Source: Persicitalea sp963716085
GTDB taxonomy: Bacteria > Bacteroidota > Bacteroidia > Cytophagales > Spirosomataceae
Direction: 5' to 3'
Assembly: GCA_963716085.1 (NCBI GenBank)
Contig: OY970288.1
Span: 248,001 to 312,000 of the forward strand
DNA: 64,000 bases
Positions 33,998-40,555 of the stretch are shown here, piece after piece (the stretch's first letter is position 1; each line of letters starts with the position of its first letter). The position numbers and the translations under genes are program-made. Under the pieces are notes generated by a model that worked only from the letters and a program-made list of their open reading frames with translations, did not search any database and was not told the origin of the DNA.

Positions 33998-34795
33998 ATG
34001 ATCTACCTGAAAACAGATCAGGAGATCGAGTTAATCAAGGTTAGCGCGCAAGTACTTGGTAAAGCGCACGCCGAGGTGGCTAAATGGGTCAAGCCTGGTA
34101 TCACGACTCGGCAGTTGAATCGCGTTGCTGAAGAATACATCAGCGATTACCATGGAATTCCGTCATTCAAGGGATTCAATGGCTTTCCAGCGGCTTTGTG
34201 TATATCGGTCAATGATGTAGTCGTCCACGGATTTCCCAGCGCATACGAACTACGCAGCGGCGACATTATTTCAATCGACTGTGGTGTTAAATTGAACGGA
34301 TTTCACAGCGATAGTGCTTATACCTATCCGGTGGGGGAAGTATCACCGGAGATTTTGGCCCTGCTGGAAAGAACCAAGCGGTCGCTTTACCTGGGCATAG
34401 AAAAAGCTCGCGATGGAATGAAGATTGGCGACATCGGATATGCTATCCAAAATTATGTCGAAAAGTACAAGTATACGGTCGTCAGGGAATTGGTAGGACA
34501 TGGTGTAGGCAAGAGTTTGCACGAAAGCCCTGAGGTTCCCAATTACGGCAAACGTGGAAAAGGTGTCAAGTTGAAAGAGGGGATGGTTCTGGCCATTGAA
34601 CCCATGATTAATTTGGGCAAGAAAAGTGTAGTGCAGGAAAAGGATGGCTGGACCATTCGAACTTCGGATCGCAAACCCTCAGCGCACTTTGAACATACTG
34701 TCGCTGTCAGGAAAGGTCGGCCTGAAATTCTGACCACATTTGAATACATAGAAGCAGTCACGGCAGACACCAGCTTAATGGTCGTCGCTTCTTAA
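33998..34795 (+). CDS. map: Type I methionine aminopeptidase
   Basis: Removes the initiator Met from new proteins, 265 residues. The metal ligands lie in ISIDCGVKLNGFHSDSAYTY (two Asp), GHGVGKSLHESPEVPNYG (His) and VLAIEPMIN and HFEHTVAV (two Glu). It is coupled to secY (3 bases). The infA leader with its repeat arms follows. Confidence 0.97.
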   Translation: MIYLKTDQEIELIKVSAQVLGKAHAEVAKWVKPGITTRQLNRVAEEYISDYHGIPSFKGFNGFPAALCISVNDVVVHGFPSAYELRSGDIISIDCGVKLNGFHSDSAYTYPVGEVSPEILALLERTKRSLYLGIEKARDGMKIGDIGYAIQNYVEKYKYTVVRELVGHGVGKSLHESPEVPNYGKRGKGVKLKEGMVLAIEPMINLGKKSVVQEKDGWTIRTSDRKPSAHFEHTVAVRKGRPEILTTFEYIEAVTADTSLMVVAS

Positions 34796-34797
34796 AT

Positions 34798-34968
34798 AGG
34801 TATTAGGTTATTAGGCGTTAGGTATTGTTATTTAAGAGAATACCAGCACAACAAGATTGAAAAATCTTGACTCATTAATTTAGTGCCTTAATCCTGTAAG
34901 ACTTATTTTAAATACTCGATAATCGAGCGTACAAGAACCTAAAACCTAACAACCCAATACCTAAAAAA
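34798..34968. repeat. Word-iterated inverted repeat spanning the map-infA gap
   Basis: The left arm at 34798-34830 is built of AGGTATTAGG, TTATTAGG and GTTAGGTATT; the right arm at 34936-34968 holds CCTAAAACCTAAC and CCAATACCTAA and ends two bases before the infA start codon. AGAGAA occurs just after the left arm at 34835-34840 in the sense strand. Between the arms lie two small hairpins, AAGATT/AATCTT at 34852-34867 and CTCGAT/ATCGAG at 34914-34926. Total span is about 170 bases. Confidence 0.75.
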
Positions 34969-34970
34969 GA

Positions 34971-35189
34971 ATGGCCAAGCAAGCATCCATCGAACAGGAC
35001 GGCGTGATCCTCGAAGCACTTTCGAACGCCATGTTTCGGGTCGAATTGGAAAATAAACACGAAGTAATCGCGCACATCTCAGGTAAGATGAGAATGCACT
35101 ACATTAAAATTTTGCCCGGTGACCGGGTAAAGTTAGAGATGTCGCCTTACGATCTTACGAAGGCGCGCATCGTGTATCGCTACAAGTAA
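34971..35189 (+). CDS. infA: Translation initiation factor IF-1
   Basis: S1-fold initiation factor of 72 residues that occupies the A site of the 30S subunit. SIEQDGVILEALSNAMFRVE, the following HEVIAHISGKMRMHYIKILP and GDRVKLEMSPYDLTKARIVY are diagnostic. The gene lies after the long repeat-bearing leader and before rpmJ (48 bases). Confidence 0.97.
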   Translation: MAKQASIEQDGVILEALSNAMFRVELENKHEVIAHISGKMRMHYIKILPGDRVKLEMSPYDLTKARIVYRYK

Positions 35190-35237
35190 TAATTCAAGAA
35201 CGTTGCCCGGATAGCCGGACAAAAACTCATATATAAA

Positions 35238-35354
35238 ATGAAAGTCAAAGCATCGGTAAAGAAACGCAGTGAGGACTGCAAGATCATCCGCCGCAAAGGC
35301 AAGATCTACGTCATCAATAAAAAGAATCCCCGTTTCAAACAAAGACAAGGTTAA
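35238..35354 (+). CDS. rpmJ: 50S ribosomal protein L36
   Basis: Very short protein of 38 residues: MKVKASVKKRSEDCKIIRRK, then GKIYVINKKNPRFKQRQG. Only one Cys of the usual zinc set is present (DCKI), and the CxxC and His ligands are replaced (KIYVINKKNPRFK), so this is the zinc-free form. It lies between infA and rpsM in the standard order, with rpsM starting 4 bases later. Confidence 0.96.
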   Translation: MKVKASVKKRSEDCKIIRRKGKIYVINKKNPRFKQRQG

Positions 35355-35358
35355 TTAT

Positions 35359-35736
35359 ATGGCACGTATTGCAGGAGTAGACATACCCGATCGTAAACGG
35401 GGCGACATCGCCCTCACCTATATCTTCGGAATCGGCCGTAGCGCCGCTAAGACGATTCTGGAAAAAGCGGGGGTACCGTTAGAGAAAAAAACCGCCGAAT
35501 GGTCGGACGACGAGTCGGGTGCGGTTCGTAACATCATCGCCAACGAATATAAAGTTGAGGGTGCGCTGAAATCGGAAGTGCAGTTGAGCATTAAGCGCCT
35601 GATGGACATTGCTTGTTACCGGGGCTTGCGCCACCGTAAGGGCCTGCCATTGCGCGGACAGCGCACCAAGAACAATTCGCGGACGCGGAAGGGTAAGCGT
35701 AAGACGGTAGCCAACAAGAAGAAAGTCACGAAATAA
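35359..35736 (+). CDS. rpsM: 30S ribosomal protein S13
   Basis: Head protein that contacts tRNA and the 50S subunit, 125 residues from the ATG at 35359; the longer frame runs through rpmJ and is not real. MARIAGVDIPDRKRGDIALT, YIFGIGRSAAKTILEKAG and the end GLRHRKGLPLRGQRTKNNSR are typical. It is followed by a hairpin and rpsK. Confidence 0.97.
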   Translation: MARIAGVDIPDRKRGDIALTYIFGIGRSAAKTILEKAGVPLEKKTAEWSDDESGAVRNIIANEYKVEGALKSEVQLSIKRLMDIACYRGLRHRKGLPLRGQRTKNNSRTRKGKRKTVANKKKVTK

Positions 35737-35739
35737 TCG

Positions 35740-35760
35740 GTAGGCGGCGGTTCGCCGCCC
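35740..35760 (+). repeat. GTAG-headed hairpin between rpsM and rpsK
   Basis: GTAG followed by GGCGGCG-GTT-CGCCGCC: a short GC stem of seven base pairs with a three-base loop, with a REP-like head. Only one copy is seen here, so the repeat status is uncertain; a plain mRNA hairpin is the alternative. Confidence 0.4.
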
Positions 35761-35776
35761 TTAACCAATCCTATCA

Positions 35777-36172
35777 ATGGCACAAAACAAAAGAAAAGAC
35801 AAGGCGAAGAAACGGGTGGTTGTCGTAGAGTCCGTGGGCCAGGTTCACATCAAGGCCTCGTTCAACAACATTATCATTTCGATTACCAATAACAGCGGTC
35901 AGGTTATCTCCTGGGCTTCAGCGGGCAAAATGGGCTTCCGGGGCTCCAAGAAAAACACACCTTATGCCGCCCAAACGGCAGCCCAAAACTGCGCACAGGT
36001 TGCGTACGATTTGGGGATGCGCAAAGCGGAAGTTTTCGTGAAGGGGCCCGGTTCAGGTCGTGAGTCAGCTATTCGTACCATCCAAAACACGGGAATCGAA
36101 GTTTCAACGATTCGTGACATCACGCCGTTGCCCCATAACGGTTGTCGTCCCCCCAAGCGCCGCAGAGTTTAA
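35777..36172 (+). CDS. rpsK: 30S ribosomal protein S11
   Basis: Platform protein that binds 16S rRNA next to the P site, 131 residues. VHIKASFNNIIISITNNSGQ, SSKKNTPYAAQ-like FRGSKKNTPYAAQTAAQNCA, and the basic end HNGCRPPKRRRV are diagnostic. It lies 40 bases after rpsM. Confidence 0.97.
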   Translation: MAQNKRKDKAKKRVVVVESVGQVHIKASFNNIIISITNNSGQVISWASAGKMGFRGSKKNTPYAAQTAAQNCAQVAYDLGMRKAEVFVKGPGSGRESAIRTIQNTGIEVSTIRDITPLPHNGCRPPKRRRV

Positions 36173-36256
36173 TTCATTCATCAGCGTCTGACCCAAGTGG
36201 CAATTTAGGAACTGGGATTGCACAATTGACAGACGATTCATTTTTACATAGAGTAC

Positions 36257-36862
36257 ATGGCACGTTATACAGGTCCTAAGGCAAAAATTTCCAGGCGTTT
36301 CGGTGAACCCATCATGGGTCCCAGCAAGGCGCTTACCAAAAAGAATTACCCTCCCGGCCAGCACGGTCGCGGACGTCGCTCCAAAAAGTCTGAATATTCG
36401 CTACAGTTAGCGGAGAAGCAAAAGGTGAAATATACCTATGGCATTCTGGAGAGACAATTTAGAAACGTCTTCCACCGCGCGGCGGTAAAGGACGGGATCA
36501 CTGGCATCAACTTGCTGCAATTTTGTGAGGCCCGCCTTGACAATACGGTGTACCGCTTGGGCATTGCGCCTACGCGCCGTGCCGCCCGTCAGTTGGTTTC
36601 GCACAAGCACATCATGGTGGACGGCGAAATTGTAAACATCGCTTCCTACGCACTGCGTCCGGGACAAACCATCTCGGTTCGGGAAAAATCCAAGTCACTT
36701 GAAGCTATTACGGATAGCCTGAGCGGACATTCGGCGCGACGCTTTAACTGGCTCGAGTGGGAAGGCTCGGATATGACAGGTAAATTTATCACGTTTCCTG
36801 AGCGCGATCAAATCCCCGAGAATGTCAACGAACAGCTCATTGTCGAGCTCTACTCGAAGTAA
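36257..36862 (+). CDS. rpsD: 30S ribosomal protein S4
   Basis: Primary 16S rRNA-binding protein, 201 residues. MARYTGPKAKISRRFGEPIM, PPGQHGRGRRSKKSEYSLQL, the S4 domain QFCEARLDNTVYRLGIAPTR and the end VNEQLIVELYSK are typical. The long N-terminal arm is the zinc-free type. It is followed by the rpoA leader with the GCGAAAGCAACATTC element. Confidence 0.97.
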   Translation: MARYTGPKAKISRRFGEPIMGPSKALTKKNYPPGQHGRGRRSKKSEYSLQLAEKQKVKYTYGILERQFRNVFHRAAVKDGITGINLLQFCEARLDNTVYRLGIAPTRRAARQLVSHKHIMVDGEIVNIASYALRPGQTISVREKSKSLEAITDSLSGHSARRFNWLEWEGSDMTGKFITFPERDQIPENVNEQLIVELYSK

Positions 36863-36871
36863 TCCGCTAAG

Positions 36872-36986
36872 ATTAATTGTGAATGAGTGACAGGACCGCC
36901 CGCGCGGTGAGTGAATGGGTGAATAAGCAAGCGTGCGAAAGCAACATTCTTTATTCACTCATTACGACATTCACTAATTAAAAAAA
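36872..36986. repeat. Word-iterated inverted repeat with GCGAAAGCAACATTC core, rpoA leader
   Basis: Left arm 36872-36890 ATTAATTGTGAATGAGTGA, further GTGAATG words to 36924, the core at 36935-36949, and a right arm 36952-36986 with ATTCACTCATT and CATTCACTAATTAA. A GC hairpin (36894-36907) is inserted in the left arm. The core is the same 15-mer as in the moaD-moaE gap and the rplQ leader, in the same sense as transcription. Confidence 0.85.
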
Positions 36987-37061
36987 GGTGCCGCTTGCGA
37001 TCGCAAAAGGTAACGACAGCCTGATCAACTGTCACTTACTATATAAAAAGGACACAAGACT

Positions 37062-38051
37062 ATGTCAATATTAGCATTCCAAATGCCCGATAAGGTCGTG
37101 ATGGAGAAGTCCGACGATTTTCACGGGATGTTTGAGTTCAAACCTCTTGAGAAAGGATACGGAGTAACGATCGGCAATGCGCTGCGTCGTATTCTGTTGT
37201 CTTCTTTGGAGGGTTACGCTGTAACAAGCGTTAAATTTCCTGGCGTTTTGCACGAATTCTCGACCATAGAGGGCGTAGTGGAAGATGTTACGGAGATTAT
37301 CCTTAACCTCAAATCTGTTCGTCTCAAGAAGGTAGTCGACTTAGTTGAGAATCGCATTGAAGTCAATTTGAAGAACGTTTCGGTCGTGACGGCTGGCGAT
37401 CTTGGAAAGTTCACGAGTTCTTACAAAGTACTCAACCCTGACCAGGTAATTTGCCACCTTGATGATAAGAAGGAGTTCGAGATGGAGATTCTGGTAGATA
37501 AGGGACGAGGTTACGTTCCCGCCGATGAGCCTCGTGCTAACGAGATTCCTTTCGGTCACGTAGCTATTGACTCTATCTACACGCCCGTCAAGAATGTACG
37601 GTACAGTGTTGAGAACACCCGTGTAGAGCAAAAAACTGACTATGAGCGCCTCTTGCTTGATATTCAGACGGACGGCTCGATTCATCCCGAAGAGGCCCTG
37701 AAAGGTGCCGCCAACATTCTGATTCAACACTTCATGCTGTTCTCTGACCAAACCATGACGTTTGAGAAGCAAATGGCCGAAGAGGACAATCAGGTTGATG
37801 AAGAAATGCTGCGCATGCGTAAGCTGCTCAAAACTAACTTGTCGGAACTGGATCTTTCTGTGCGTGCCTTCAACTGCCTGAAATCGGCAGATTTGAAAAC
37901 GCTGGGCGATTTGGTGAAGCTCGAAATCTCGGACATGATGAAATTCCGCAACTTCGGTAAGAAGTCGCTGACCGAATTGGAGCAGATGGTGGCCGAAAAG
38001 CAGCTTACCTTCGGCATGGATGTGGCGAAGTACCGTCTGGATGAAGAATAA
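37062..38051 (+). CDS. rpoA: DNA-directed RNA polymerase subunit alpha
   Basis: Assembly platform of RNA polymerase, 329 residues. The N-terminal domain shows EPLEKGYGVTIGNALRRILL, SSLEGYAVTSVKFPGVLHEF and VDKGRGYVPADE. The C-terminal domain after about residue 245 contains the helix-hairpin-helix region VRAFNCLKSADLKTLGDLVK and NFGKKSLTELEQM, which binds UP elements and activators. It is flanked by two related repeat elements, one before it and one before rplQ. Confidence 0.97.
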   Translation: MSILAFQMPDKVVMEKSDDFHGMFEFKPLEKGYGVTIGNALRRILLSSLEGYAVTSVKFPGVLHEFSTIEGVVEDVTEIILNLKSVRLKKVVDLVENRIEVNLKNVSVVTAGDLGKFTSSYKVLNPDQVICHLDDKKEFEMEILVDKGRGYVPADEPRANEIPFGHVAIDSIYTPVKNVRYSVENTRVEQKTDYERLLLDIQTDGSIHPEEALKGAANILIQHFMLFSDQTMTFEKQMAEEDNQVDEEMLRMRKLLKTNLSELDLSVRAFNCLKSADLKTLGDLVKLEISDMMKFRNFGKKSLTELEQMVAEKQLTFGMDVAKYRLDEE

Positions 38052-38052
38052 A

Positions 38053-38150
38053 AATTAATTTTGAATGGGTGAATGATGGAATGATAGAATAGGTGAATTA
38101 TGGCGGAAGCAATATTCACTCATTCACTCATTCTATTATTCAAAATTAAA
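38053..38150. repeat. Word-iterated inverted repeat with GCGGAAGCAATATTC core, rplQ leader
   Basis: It begins 2 bases after the rpoA stop. The left arm 38053-38100 starts ATTAATTTTGAATGGGTGAA and repeats GAATGATG and GAATAGGTG words; the core 38103-38117 is GCGGAAGCAATATTC; the right arm 38118-38149 repeats ACTCATTC and ends ATTCAAAATTAA. The terminal 12 bases of the two arms are perfect complements. The rplQ start follows after 60 bases. Confidence 0.87.
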
Positions 38151-38210
38151 AAAGTACGTATTCTGTAGCGCGACCTGTACGCCGCTCGAAGCTACTAATC
38201 AATCACAAAA

Positions 38211-39146
38211 ATGAGACACGGAAAGAAACACAATCACCTCGGCAGAAAGACCGCTCACCGTCACGCGATGCTATCGAACATGGCCGCTTCGCTTATTATG
38301 CATAAGCGTATCGAAACGACGGTCGCTAAGGCGAAAGAATTGAGAATGTACGTTGAACCCTTGTTGACGAAAGCCAAGGACGATTCGACCCACAGCCGCC
38401 GTATGGTGTTCAGGAAACTACGGGACAAGGAGCCAGTAAAGGAGCTGTTCGATGTTGTCGCCGACAAAATCGCTGACCGTCCCGGCGGCTATACCCGTAT
38501 CATCAAACTGGGTAGCCGTCTGGGTGACTCCGCCGAAACCTGCATGATGGAGTTGGTCGATTTTAACGAAACTTACTTGCTAAGCAACGCCGATAAGCCA
38601 ACGCGTACGCGTCGTAGCCGTCGCGGTGGCAAGAAGTCAGAGAGTGAAAGCACTGACTCTCCTGTAAAAGCCGAAGCGATCGATCAGGAAGCTACGATGA
38701 AGTCCGGGGCTGCTGACTTGGCCGACGCCAATGCATCTGAAGAAATTCAAGCGTTGGAGGAAAAAGTAGAGACCGAAGTAGAAGCCACACCCGCCGAAAC
38801 GACGGAAATAGAAGAAACTGCACCCGCTGCTGCTCCGGTTGTGGAGACAAATACTGTCACTCCCGCCGCAGAAGCCGAAGTTTCTATTGAACCTGACGAC
38901 CTGACGAAAGTAGAAGGTGTTGGTCCAAAAATAGCCGAAGTCTTGAGCGAAGGAGGAATCGATACTTACGCCAAGTTGGCTGCTTCGACGCCCGAGGCCA
39001 TTCGTGAGATGCTTGACAATGCCGGTTCACAGTTTGCTTCGCATGATCCGGGCACTTGGATGCAGCAAGCCCAACTGGCTGCCGATGGCAAGTGGGATGA
39101 GCTTAAGACGTTGCAAGACGAACTCAACGGAGGTCGCGAAAATTGA
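38211..39146 (+). CDS. rplQ: 50S ribosomal protein L17 with helix-hairpin-helix tail
   Basis: 311 residues, against about 120-130 for most L17. The first 130 residues are typical: MRHGKKHNHLGRKTAHRHAM, SNMAASLIMHKRIETTVAKA. Residues 130-230 are a Glu/Ala/Thr-rich linker, probably disordered. From about 235 a compact domain follows: DLTKVEGVGPKIAEVLSEGG, then DTYAKLAASTPEAIREMLDN, a helix-hairpin-helix fold like that seen in the C-terminus of L21 in this phylum. The tail might bind rRNA, DNA or protein; no function is known. Confidence 0.96.
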   Translation: MRHGKKHNHLGRKTAHRHAMLSNMAASLIMHKRIETTVAKAKELRMYVEPLLTKAKDDSTHSRRMVFRKLRDKEPVKELFDVVADKIADRPGGYTRIIKLGSRLGDSAETCMMELVDFNETYLLSNADKPTRTRRSRRGGKKSESESTDSPVKAEAIDQEATMKSGAADLADANASEEIQALEEKVETEVEATPAETTEIEETAPAAAPVVETNTVTPAAEAEVSIEPDDLTKVEGVGPKIAEVLSEGGIDTYAKLAASTPEAIREMLDNAGSQFASHDPGTWMQQAQLAADGKWDELKTLQDELNGGREN

Positions 39147-39177
39147 TAGCACAGAAATCAGAAATGATTGCAGATAT

Positions 39178-39218
39178 TTAAAAAAGGGGTCGAACGTTTT
39201 CGTTTGACCCCTTTTTTT
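39178..39218 (+). terminator. Terminator after rplQ
   Basis: AAAAAAGGGGTCGAACG, loop TTT, CGTTTGACCCCTTTTTTT: an 11-15 base-pair stem with T-tract. It ends the alpha cluster transcript, just before the carA -7 box. Confidence 0.88.
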
Positions 39219-39231
39219 GGGCATAAACGCT

Positions 39232-39239
39232 TACTTTTG
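39232..39239 (+). promoter_or_regulatory. Promoter -7 box of carA
   Basis: TACTTTTG followed by CGCTCG, 34 bases before the carA start. No good TTTG box at the normal distance; the terminator T-tract lies there. Confidence 0.55.
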
Positions 39240-39273
39240 CGCTCGTTGCGCTAAAAAACTTTACCTAAAAAAT

Positions 39274-40380
39274 ATGACACAGACACAGGAAGCACTGCTA
39301 TTGCTGGAAGACGGAACCGCCTACCGTGGTTTAGCTTTGGGAAAAAAAGGAACTACGGGCGGCGAAATCTGCTTCAACACCGGCATGACTGGCTACCAGG
39401 AAATTTACACCGATCCTTCATACTACGGCCAAATAGTCGTCAACACAACGCCACACATTGGTAATTACGGCGTACAGTTAGAAACCGAAGAAGAGTCTGC
39501 TACTGTCAAGATAAAGGGTATGGTGTGCAATACTTTTTCTGACGACTACTCCCGACATATGGCCGACTTTTCTTTGCAAGAATACCTCGAGCGAGCCAAT
39601 ATAGTCGGTATCAGTAATGTGGATACCCGGCAACTTGTACGCCATGTACGGGAAAAGGGCGTGATGAATGCTATCATCTCGACCGAAATCCTGGATGAAG
39701 GGGAATTGATGAAAGAATTAAAAAAAATCCCTTCGATGGCTGGCCTTGAACTGTCCTCAGTGGTAAGCACCACCGAACCCTATTTCATGGGCGACGAGGA
39801 AGGCAGCCGCTGGCGCGTAGCGGTGATGGACTATGGGATTAAAAAAAGCATTCTGAAAAACCTGACGGAACGTGGCTGCTACTGTAAAGTGTTTCCTGCG
39901 CAAACGTCCTTCGAAGAAATTATGAAATGGAAACCCGACGGTTTCTTCATTTCCAACGGTCCCGGTGATCCCGCCGCGATGATGTACGCCGTAGAAACGG
40001 TGAAGGAAATGGTCGAATCCGGCAAGCCGCTGTTCGGTATTTGCCTGGGCCACCAATTATTGGCCGAAGCAAGCGGGATTTCCACGTACAAAATGCATCA
40101 CGGCCACCGGGGTCTGAACCATCCGGTCAAAAACCTGATCACGGGCCTGTGCGAGATCACGTCGCAAAACCACGGTTTCTCCGTCAACGCCGAAGAGACC
40201 GCGAATCAGACCAATGTGGAGGTGACGCACATCAACCTCAACGACAAAACCGTCGCGGGCATCCGCCGCAAGGATCGCCCCGCCTTCTCGGTGCAGTATC
40301 ACCCCGAAGCGTCACCGGGACCGCACGATTCGCATTATTTGTTCGATGAGTTCGCGCGGATGCTAGAGGCAAAAGCTTGA
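39274..40380 (+). CDS. carA: Carbamoyl-phosphate synthase small subunit
   Basis: Glutamine amidotransferase subunit that feeds ammonia to CarB for arginine and pyrimidine synthesis, 368 residues from the ATG at 39274; the longer frame begins upstream of the promoter box. The N-terminal domain GLALGKKGTTGGEICFNTGM and the class I amidotransferase domain FISNGPGDPAAMM, GICLGHQLLAEA (nucleophile Cys) and SVQYHPEASPGP (catalytic His and Glu) are clear. No carB is near; in this phylum the two genes are often apart. Confidence 0.96.
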   Translation: MTQTQEALLLLEDGTAYRGLALGKKGTTGGEICFNTGMTGYQEIYTDPSYYGQIVVNTTPHIGNYGVQLETEEESATVKIKGMVCNTFSDDYSRHMADFSLQEYLERANIVGISNVDTRQLVRHVREKGVMNAIISTEILDEGELMKELKKIPSMAGLELSSVVSTTEPYFMGDEEGSRWRVAVMDYGIKKSILKNLTERGCYCKVFPAQTSFEEIMKWKPDGFFISNGPGDPAAMMYAVETVKEMVESGKPLFGICLGHQLLAEASGISTYKMHHGHRGLNHPVKNLITGLCEITSQNHGFSVNAEETANQTNVEVTHINLNDKTVAGIRRKDRPAFSVQYHPEASPGPHDSHYLFDEFARMLEAKA

Positions 40381-40416
40381 CGACTACTTTAATCAGAAAA
40401 TGTTGAGATTTTTGGA

Positions 40417-40445
40417 GGCTGAGGACTGATCGTTCTCAGCCTTTT
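40417..40445 (+). terminator. Terminator after carA
   Basis: GGCTGAG, loop GACTGATCGTT, CTCAGCC followed by TTTT. The stem has seven base pairs. Confidence 0.7.
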
Positions 40446-40500
40446 GTCTGCAAGGGGCCTTCGTCAATACTACCTATGAAACTGCAAGGAAGCTTTTCCT

Positions 40501-40508
40501 TATCTTTG
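40501..40508 (+). promoter_or_regulatory. Promoter -7 box of valS
   Basis: TATCTTTG followed by CCCCCC, 47 bases before the valS start. It fits the phylum consensus; the upstream box is weak. Confidence 0.55.
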
Positions 40509-40555
40509 CCCCCCAAAACGCGCCCGCCGGGCCATTCAGGATCAGCCAAGTAACT

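Noticed and set aside
39274..40380. carA as part of an arginine operon
   Set aside because: No carB or arg genes follow. A terminator and a new promoter box for valS come directly after it.
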